DNA of 20,860 nt from contig CAZYAN010000062.1 of NCBI GenBank assembly GCA_964645585.1, positions 1-20,860 of the forward strand. Direction: 5' to 3'. The DNA is from DATGSL01 sp964645585. Its GTDB lineage: Bacteria > Verrucomicrobiota > Verrucomicrobiia > Opitutales > T3Sed10-336. Below the pieces are notes generated by a model. The model worked only from the letters and a program-made list of their open reading frames with translations. It was not told the origin of the DNA and did not search any database. Shown here piece by piece: positions 15,477 to 20,860 of this stretch; positions within the stretch are counted from its first letter, which is position 1; every line of letters starts with the position of its first letter. The position numbers and the translations under genes were made by a program.

Positions 15477-17279
15477 ATGCCGCTGTCGAAACTTTTCCCG
15501 CTCGCGTTGCTTGCCCTCCTCTTCGCGCCCGGTTGTTTCGGGCAGCCGGACCCGTCGAATGCGCGGGAGCGCCGCGACCAGCTGGATCTCCTGTTCGTCA
15601 ACGGCACCGTGATCGACGGGACCGGCGCGAAACCGTATCCGGCGGATGTCGGGATCAACGGAGACTCGATCGCGGCGATCGGCCAAAACCTGCAAAAGCG
15701 CTACAGCGCCGGCCGGGTGATCGACATCGCGGGAAAGTATATCGCGCCGGGGTACATTGACGTCCACACTCACGCGGATCCCGTGGTGTTCGGCGATGAC
15801 CAGCGGCGGAAAGCAGCGCTGAACTTTCTCTACCAGGGAATCACGACGATCAACGTCGGCGCCGACGGGCGGCACTGGCAGAAATTTGACCAGGAGCGCG
15901 AAGGGCAGATTGCCAAACTGTACGACTTTGTCGATCAGCACGGATTCGGGATGAATGTTTTCATTCTTCTTGGTCACAACAACATCCGCAGAGCGGTGAT
16001 GGGAAACGATTACAAGCGGTTCAGCACCGAGGCCGAGATGAAGGAAATGGGACTCTTGGTCCGGCACTACCTTGAGGAAGGAGCGCTGGGCATGTCCCTC
16101 GGCCTGGAATACGCCAGCGGCCGATATTCCGATGTGGAGGAGCTGGTGTATCTGGCAAAAGTCCTCGGCGACTGCGACAAGCGTTCAATCATCGTCTCGC
16201 ATGAGAGGGCAACGGGACCGCAGCATCGTTACTATTACCCGAGCGCCCACAACGCCAGCGGTCTGTATGCCGACCGGTTTCGGAAATATCCGGACGGATG
16301 GGATGTGATCGACTACATCAAGGAAGGCATTCGCATCGCGGAATCCTCCGGTATCGTTTTCGATTTCTCGCACCTGAAAATCACCCACAAATCCTACTGG
16401 GGAAAGAGCGCCGAGGTGATCGAACTGATTGAAGCCGCCCGCGCCCGAGGCGTAAAGGTCTATGCCGAGCACATGCCATTTACGAACTCCGGAAACAGTC
16501 CCCTGAACCTCAGCATCATTCCCGGCAAGTACTACAGCAATGCCACCAAGCCGCCCTACCGGTACGTCGACTTGGAGAAGGCTCTCGCGGATCCCGAGCG
16601 CGGTGAATGGCTCCGAAAAGACATCGCCTGGCAGATCGACAAACATGGCGGAGGCGGCTCCATCGACATTATCCACATCGATTCGCATCCCAAATGGATT
16701 GGCAAGTCACTGGCAGATCTTTCGACAGAGTGGGACATGCCGGATTTGGTCGACGTCATCCTGAAGATCAAAAAAGAAGGCGATGCCGACAAACACAACG
16801 GCGCCCAATTCCGCTCCCGCCACACACTCAGCCTTGAGGACGTCGCCAACTTCGCCCGTACCGGCTGGGTGGGAACCGTGACGGACGGCAGTATCCAGGG
16901 TTTGGAGGGCGGTTTTGCCCAGCCAAGACACTTCGCCTCGTTTACGAAGAAGATCGAGCTGCTGGTAAAGGAACACGAGATCATCTCGCTCGAGCACGCG
17001 ATTCGCGCCGGCACCGGACTCCCGGCGGCAATGCTGTCGCTCCCCGACCGCGGACTGCTCAAAGAGGGCTGGAAGGCGGATATCCAGGTTTTCGATCTGG
17101 ACGAGCTGGCGGTGAACGCGCGTTGGACGCTCAAAAACTCCCGCGCGTATTCAGACGGCATGCACTACGTCGTGGTCAACGGCCAGCTTGCCCTCGATAA
17201 CAAAAATCCAACTTACCGACTGAGCGGCCGAACGATCCGCAATCAGAACGCCTGGGCCCGGGGCGATACCCAGAAATAG
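15477..17279 (+). CDS. N-acyl-D-amino-acid deacylase (D-aminoacylase family amidohydrolase), exported
   Basis: This 600-residue amidohydrolase would remove the acyl group from N-acyl-D-amino acids or related compounds. The N terminus (MPLSKLFPLALLALLFAPGC) is an export signal with a lipobox-like end at C20, so it may be a lipoprotein. A beta-sandwich start (LLFVNGTVIDGTGAKP) leads into the barrel, with the HxH metal motif at H97/H99 (IDVHTHADP), H242 in IVSHERAT, a histidine in DFSHLKIT, and the late aspartate in GTVTDGS. The metal-bridging cysteine normally seen in an NCG motif after G-x-T-T is absent; here the sequence is GITTINVGADGRH with D130. ATG 15477 gives a clean signal peptide. It is divergent from DUF892 and converges on the aldo/keto reductase. 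Possible roles are D-amino acid salvage from peptidoglycan or degradation of exogenous substrates. Confidence 0.88.
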   Translation: MPLSKLFPLALLALLFAPGCFGQPDPSNARERRDQLDLLFVNGTVIDGTGAKPYPADVGINGDSIAAIGQNLQKRYSAGRVIDIAGKYIAPGYIDVHTHADPVVFGDDQRRKAALNFLYQGITTINVGADGRHWQKFDQEREGQIAKLYDFVDQHGFGMNVFILLGHNNIRRAVMGNDYKRFSTEAEMKEMGLLVRHYLEEGALGMSLGLEYASGRYSDVEELVYLAKVLGDCDKRSIIVSHERATGPQHRYYYPSAHNASGLYADRFRKYPDGWDVIDYIKEGIRIAESSGIVFDFSHLKITHKSYWGKSAEVIELIEAARARGVKVYAEHMPFTNSGNSPLNLSIIPGKYYSNATKPPYRYVDLEKALADPERGEWLRKDIAWQIDKHGGGGSIDIIHIDSHPKWIGKSLADLSTEWDMPDLVDVILKIKKEGDADKHNGAQFRSRHTLSLEDVANFARTGWVGTVTDGSIQGLEGGFAQPRHFASFTKKIELLVKEHEIISLEHAIRAGTGLPAAMLSLPDRGLLKEGWKADIQVFDLDELAVNARWTLKNSRAYSDGMHYVVVNGQLALDNKNPTYRLSGRTIRNQNAWARGDTQK

Positions 17280-17302
17280 ACACCGTCATGAATTGGATGC
17301 AC

Positions 17303-17350
17303 CCGCGCTCTCACGAGCGCGGCTACGGAGCTGCCGGCGTGAGCCGACGA
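17303..17350. repeat. Dispersed palindromic repeat, copy B
   Basis: This is the best-formed copy. An 8-bp perfect stem CCGCGCTC (17303-17310) and GAGCGCGG (17315-17322) encloses loop TCAC, followed by GCTGCCGGCGTGAGCCGACG (17330-17349). On the minus strand the loop reads GTGA, a GNRA tetraloop if transcribed. It lies 23 bp after the deacylase stop and before the end of the converging aldo/keto reductase, so it could serve as a terminator or 3' stabiliser for either. No strong U tract follows. Confidence 0.65.
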
Positions 17351-17406
17351 ACGAAAACCCCGCACCGGCACACCGATCGCTTCGCGAAAATCAAAACCGC
17401 AAAGCT

Positions 17407-18363
17407 CTACTCTGCCGCGGCGCTGGCCGTCAGTTTTGACAGATCCGGCTCCGAAAGCTTGAGGTCGACGGCCCGAAACAGACTCGCAAGCTGGGCGGAA
17501 CTCGTCGCGCTGACGATCGGAGCGGTAACCGCGGGCTGAGCCATCAGCCATGCCAGCGCGATCTCTGCCGGTTTGGCTCCGGTGCTCGCGGACACCTCGT
17601 CGAGCGCCGCCAGGATCCGCCGTCCTCGCCCGTTGAAATACTTTTTCACCATTTCGAGACGATTGCTGCCGACGGCGTCCGCTTCGGAACGGTATTTACC
17701 CGACAGAAAGCCGGAGGCCAGGCTGAAGTAAGTGACGACACCGATACTCTCCCGCTGACAAAGGTCCCTCAGCACGCCCTCAAATTCGTCGCGGTCGTAC
17801 AGGTTGTATTCCGGCTGCAAGACCTGGTAACGCGGAAGATTGTTTCGATCCGCGACATCAAGCGCTTCCTGAAGGAGATTCGCATCGAAATTCGATGCGC
17901 CAATGGCACGCACTTTTCCCTGGTCCAGCAGGGACTGATACGCCGACAGCGTCTCCTCGTGCGGTGTGTCCGGGTCCGGGAAATGGGAAAAATAAACGTC
18001 AATACGGTCGGTCTGCAGCCGCCGAAGCGAATCCTCCACCGCTTCGGCGATCCAGCGTTTCGAAAGTCCGCCGCGGGCTTCCGAAAGCTTTGTGCCGACC
18101 TTGGTGAAAATCTGTATCTTGTCCCGCCGGTCCGGCGACTGTTTCAGCCAATTCCCGAGAATGGTTTCCGACTCGCCTCCACTGTTTCCCGGGACCCACA
18201 TCGAATAACTGTCTGCTGTATCGATCGTTGTCAGACCTCCGGCGACCATTTCATCAAGCAGGGCATGCGACTGCTTTTCATCGACCGTCCAACCAAAAAC
18301 ATTGCCGCCAAAAACCAGCGGCGATACCTCGATTCCCGTCTTTCCTAATTTTCGACCTTCCAT
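17407..18363 (-). CDS. Aldo/keto reductase
   Basis: This 318-residue cytoplasmic NADPH-dependent oxidoreductase has a TIM-barrel fold. The catalytic tetrad is present: D48 and Y53 in DTADSYS, K88 in FTKVG, and H127 in VYFSHFPDPD. Further family signatures are GKVRAIGASNFD and the cofactor-end region PIVSATSSAQL. It resembles the YajO/Tas-like AKR branch, so the substrate could be one of many aldehydes or ketones. ATG 18363 is chosen over the ATG two codons upstream because AAGG (18374-18371) then lies 7 bp away. It converges on the deacylase and is divergent from the HEAT-repeat gene. The 210-bp gap 18364-18573 holds nothing I can identify. Confidence 0.93.
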   Translation of the reverse strand: MEGRKLGKTGIEVSPLVFGGNVFGWTVDEKQSHALLDEMVAGGLTTIDTADSYSMWVPGNSGGESETILGNWLKQSPDRRDKIQIFTKVGTKLSEARGGLSKRWIAEAVEDSLRRLQTDRIDVYFSHFPDPDTPHEETLSAYQSLLDQGKVRAIGASNFDANLLQEALDVADRNNLPRYQVLQPEYNLYDRDEFEGVLRDLCQRESIGVVTYFSLASGFLSGKYRSEADAVGSNRLEMVKKYFNGRGRRILAALDEVSASTGAKPAEIALAWLMAQPAVTAPIVSATSSAQLASLFRAVDLKLSEPDLSKLTASAAAE

Positions 18364-18573
18364 GAACATACCTTATCCGCAAATGATGCCGAACACACAC
18401 AAATAAAGCAGTTCCCGTGTCGTCGCCAAAACGGCGGGCGCCGGTCTGTCTTTTACCGAATTCCGTGCATGCGCGATTGACTCCGTTGACCGCATCCGGT
18501 ACAAAGATCGCCTGCCCGCGCACGATCTCGCGGGCGACGCATTCAACGCCAACCCCTGCCTCCAGAATCAAAC

Positions 18574-19728
18574 ATGAAGATCTCCTTTGTCACCTCGGTG
18601 GCCGTTGCAGCCGCACTTCTCATCGGCGGGATCTGGATCACATCCCGTCGGCAACCCGTGCCTGTCAATATTGCCAGCAAAGCAGGAATGGAGGACGAAA
18701 CAAAAACAGTTTCCAGCCGCACTCCTTCCCAGGCATCGGTCGCCGCTTCGCCGTCGGTCACAGCCCCCGCTCCCATCCGTCTGGAAGGGACGGGCGCCGC
18801 CGGCGATCTCTCGGTGCGGGACCGGCTCGACCGAATCCGCCAGTTCCTTCGTGAAGGAGAGATCGAGGAGGCCGACCGTGCCACCAGCGATCTACAGCAG
18901 CAGGCAGTCGATCAACCCGGGGCCTTCTCCGAACTTCTCGCCTTCTTTCAAAGCGAAACCGACTCCGACCTCCTTTTGCGCCTCGCCCGCATTCTCGGCC
19001 CCCGACTCGAGACGAGCGATGAGAAGGTCAAACAGGAAGTCCTTGGCATGGCTTCCAAAGATCCTCTTCCCGCCCGCCGCGCGGCGGCTCTCGCTTTGGT
19101 CGCTTCACTCAAAAGCCTTCCCCCCGACGCGATCGAAACAGTCGCCGAACTCTCGCGTGCGGACGAATCGGACGACGTTCGCCTCAACGCCGTCTACACC
19201 CTCGGACACTGGGCGGATCTGCCCGATCATTGGGACGCTGTCAGCCGCGCGCTCGTCCAAACGATCGACGCCAATGACGCGCCTCATATCCGCGGAAACG
19301 CGATCCAGACGATCGCCCTCCGGGGCGACAGAATCAGCGATGATGTTCTGGCCGCAATGACTGATTTCTTAGAGAACGATCCCACGCCGAAAAATCGCGC
19401 GATCGCAGCGCTCGCTTTCGGTGACGTTCCTGAATCCCTGCAACCGATCGCCCTGAAGCATCTCCAGCAAGCCTTCAACCGGGAAACCGATCTGTCTGTG
19501 CGACGCAACATGATGACCCAAATCGCCCGCACCGGCGACGACGCCATTCCATTTCTCCTCGAACTCAAAACGGACCATCCGCTCTTGCGGCAAGATGTCC
19601 TCGACTACATTCGCCTCATCGAATCCGGCGAGGTCAATTCGGACAACATCTACGAACATAAATTTGCGCTCGACGCCGAGCGCGACACAATCGTCGGCGC
19701 CGCCGGCCACAGCGACACGACGCATTGA
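18574..19728 (+). CDS. Membrane-anchored HEAT-repeat protein
   Basis: This 384-residue protein starts with one hydrophobic segment (about 5-23, FVTSVAVAAALLIGGIWIT), an uncleaved anchor or signal. A disordered Ser/Ala/Pro linker runs to about residue 68. From about 73 to 350 it is made of paired amphipathic helices of HEAT type, for example RRAAALALVASL, VRLNAVYTLGHWADL, IRGNAIQTIALRG, KNRAIAALAFGDV and VRRNMMTQIARTG. The fold normally acts as a protein-binding scaffold; no catalytic motif was seen. It lies 104 bp upstream of an M23 peptidase on the same strand, so an envelope role is plausible but inferred. ATG 18574 is the first start of the frame. Confidence 0.8.
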   Translation: MKISFVTSVAVAAALLIGGIWITSRRQPVPVNIASKAGMEDETKTVSSRTPSQASVAASPSVTAPAPIRLEGTGAAGDLSVRDRLDRIRQFLREGEIEEADRATSDLQQQAVDQPGAFSELLAFFQSETDSDLLLRLARILGPRLETSDEKVKQEVLGMASKDPLPARRAAALALVASLKSLPPDAIETVAELSRADESDDVRLNAVYTLGHWADLPDHWDAVSRALVQTIDANDAPHIRGNAIQTIALRGDRISDDVLAAMTDFLENDPTPKNRAIAALAFGDVPESLQPIALKHLQQAFNRETDLSVRRNMMTQIARTGDDAIPFLLELKTDHPLLRQDVLDYIRLIESGEVNSDNIYEHKFALDAERDTIVGAAGHSDTTH

Positions 19729-19735
19729 ATACCGT

Positions 19736-19755
19736 CGCCCGGCACCACCCGGGCG
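19736..19755 (+). terminator. GC-rich stem-loop after HEAT-repeat gene
   Basis: CGCCCGG (19736-19742) pairs perfectly with CCGGGCG (19749-19755) around a 6-nt loop, beginning 8 bp after the HEAT-protein stop. The following GTTCGTTCCC is only weakly T-rich. It may attenuate readthrough into the M23 gene. Confidence 0.45.
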
Positions 19756-19832
19756 GTTCGTTCCCGCACTGCCGGCTTCGACCACCCGACACGTAAGCGG
19801 GAACCGTAAACCAGCAACCAGTAGAAAATACA

Positions 19833-20860
19833 ATGAAGCGAATACACTCCGTTATACGTAAGCTCTGCCCGCTGATCGCGGCCGGGGCTTTGTTCGCGCC
19901 GGTCACGGCGCCGGCGCAATTCACCTTCCCGGTGAGCGGCACCGTTCCAAGCGGCGGCCAGTTTGGCGCCTGCCGCGATGGCTGCAGCCGACAGCATCTC
20001 GGGCTGGATATTTCCGGACCGACAGGAACGTCCGTCGGTGCCGCCCACGCAGGCACCGTCGCGTTTGCCGGGATCAGTTGCGGTCTCAGCTGCGGTTATG
20101 GACGCGTCGTCTACATCAATCACGCGTCCAGCTACCAAACGCGCTACGCTCACAACAGCAGTTTGCTTGTTTCGGCAGGCAGCAGCGTCGCACACAACCA
20201 AAACATCGCGTTGCGCGGCAGTACCGGCAGCAGCACCGGCCCTCACGTCCACTTCGAGATTCGGCGGTTCGGAACGGCGTTGTATGTCCCCGGCAATCCC
20301 GGCAACTCGATCAGCCGCAACAGCCCGGTTCCGGAAAATTACCCAGGGCTCAGCACGCCTGGCATCGGTTCGGGAGGTATCATCGTCGACAACGCTAGCT
20401 CCGGATTCAGTGCCTCCAGCAATTGGTATACTTCCACGAATGTTTCCGGCTACTACGGCTCGAACTACCATGTTCGACCCGCCGAGGCGGTCAGCGACGC
20501 GGCGACCTGGACCTTCCAAGTCCACACACGCGGCGATTATGAGGTGTTCGCCCGCTGGAGCGCCGCCTCCGACAGGGCGACTTCAGCCGCCTACTTGATC
20601 GACCACTCCGATGGCACCGCGACCGTCCACGTCGACCAGACCCAAGGCGGCGGGCAATGGAACTCCCTCGGAACCTACCGGTTCGGCGGAACCAACCCGG
20701 CCACACACACGGTCCGGCTCTCCTGCTGGACCACCAGCGGCCCCTACGTGATAGCCGACGCGATCCGGGTCGTCCCGAAAGTGGTCTGGGTCGATAACCA
20801 CCACAGTGGCTTCAGCGCTTCGAGCAATTGGGGAACCGCCACGTGGGCGAGCGACAAATA
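19833..20860 (+). CDS. Secreted M23 metallopeptidase with tandem golvesin-type domains (3' end outside window)
   Basis: The frame is open for 342 codons from ATG 19833 to the window edge. A signal peptide (1-28, ending TAPAQ) precedes an M23/LytM zinc peptidase (about 30-150), which cleaves peptide cross-links in peptidoglycan or extracellular proteins. Zinc and catalytic residues are H55 and D59 in RQHLGLDIS, H107 in RYAHNSS, and H138/H140 in GPHVHFEIR. Four cysteines (C47, C51, C83, C87) could form disulfides. A domain like the golvesin C-terminal module follows (about 183-315), with IIVDNASSGFSASSNW, SGYYGSNYH, YEVFARWSA and YVIADAIRVV. A second copy starts at residue 318 (VWVDNHHSGFSASSNW) and is cut off. 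Golvesin-type modules are thought to bind surfaces or glycans. It is on the same strand as the HEAT-repeat gene. Confidence 0.92.
   Translation, partial: MKRIHSVIRKLCPLIAAGALFAPVTAPAQFTFPVSGTVPSGGQFGACRDGCSRQHLGLDISGPTGTSVGAAHAGTVAFAGISCGLSCGYGRVVYINHASSYQTRYAHNSSLLVSAGSSVAHNQNIALRGSTGSSTGPHVHFEIRRFGTALYVPGNPGNSISRNSPVPENYPGLSTPGIGSGGIIVDNASSGFSASSNWYTSTNVSGYYGSNYHVRPAEAVSDAATWTFQVHTRGDYEVFARWSAASDRATSAAYLIDHSDGTATVHVDQTQGGGQWNSLGTYRFGGTNPATHTVRLSCWTTSGPYVIADAIRVVPKVVWVDNHHSGFSASSNWGTATWASDK

Noticed and set aside
19650..20525. 291-codon minus-strand open frame at the right end
   Set aside because: The + strand carries an M23 peptidase with a signal peptide and all zinc ligands; the minus frame has no recognisable feature.

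Overview
The window is GC-rich bacterial chromosome with densely packed, mostly single-copy household and cell-envelope genes. No tRNA, rRNA, CRISPR array, transposase, integrase or phage gene was seen. Gene content fits a Gram-negative-type envelope: a Pal/OmpA-like lipoprotein, a D,D-carboxypeptidase, a secreted M23 peptidase and a secreted sulfatase with a PA14-like tail. Several starts lack a clear Shine-Dalgarno. The combination (formylglycine sulfatase with PA14-like tail, Pal of the EGHCDWRGTTEYNLGLGDRRA type, golvesin-type domains, heptamer GGAAAG-type repeats) points most to the PVC superphylum, probably Verrucomicrobiota. That placement is inference from protein style, not a search result.

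Layout, left to right. A sulfatase (-) is divergent from a NarL/LuxR-type response regulator (+) across a 322-bp intergenic region with three inverted repeats. The regulator converges on a CbiX-like chelatase (-), which is divergent from a Pal-like lipoprotein (+). The lipoprotein converges on an M20 metallopeptidase (-). From 6377 to 13771 eight genes run on the + strand: a secreted SH3-like protein, folD, a REC-histidine kinase hybrid, a GspE-like ATPase with an N-terminal membrane anchor, a four-helix membrane protein overlapping it by 4 bp, an isochorismatase-fold hydrolase, a YhaM-type OB-HD protein and a YfcE-type phosphoesterase. Two minus-strand genes follow (D,D-carboxypeptidase, short DUF892 protein). 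Then come an N-acyl-D-amino-acid deacylase (+), an aldo/keto reductase (-), a HEAT-repeat membrane-anchored protein (+), and an M23 peptidase with golvesin-type repeats (+) that runs off the right edge.

Functional themes are inferred. Envelope and peptidoglycan work is represented by Pal, DacA, the M23 enzyme, the SH3-like protein and possibly the D-aminoacylase (D-amino acid salvage). Extracellular substrate use is represented by the sulfatase. One-carbon and tetrapyrrole metabolism is represented by FolD and the chelatase. No single operon joins them into one pathway.

No clearly new multi-gene system is visible. The least ordinary signals are: a dispersed palindromic repeat found just after three stop codons, with a compensatory base change in its stem; a ten-copy heptamer array abutting the deacylase start; the membrane-anchored GspE-like ATPase paired with a small membrane protein; a chelatase in which only the C-terminal half keeps the histidines; and the inverted repeats between the sulfatase and the response regulator.
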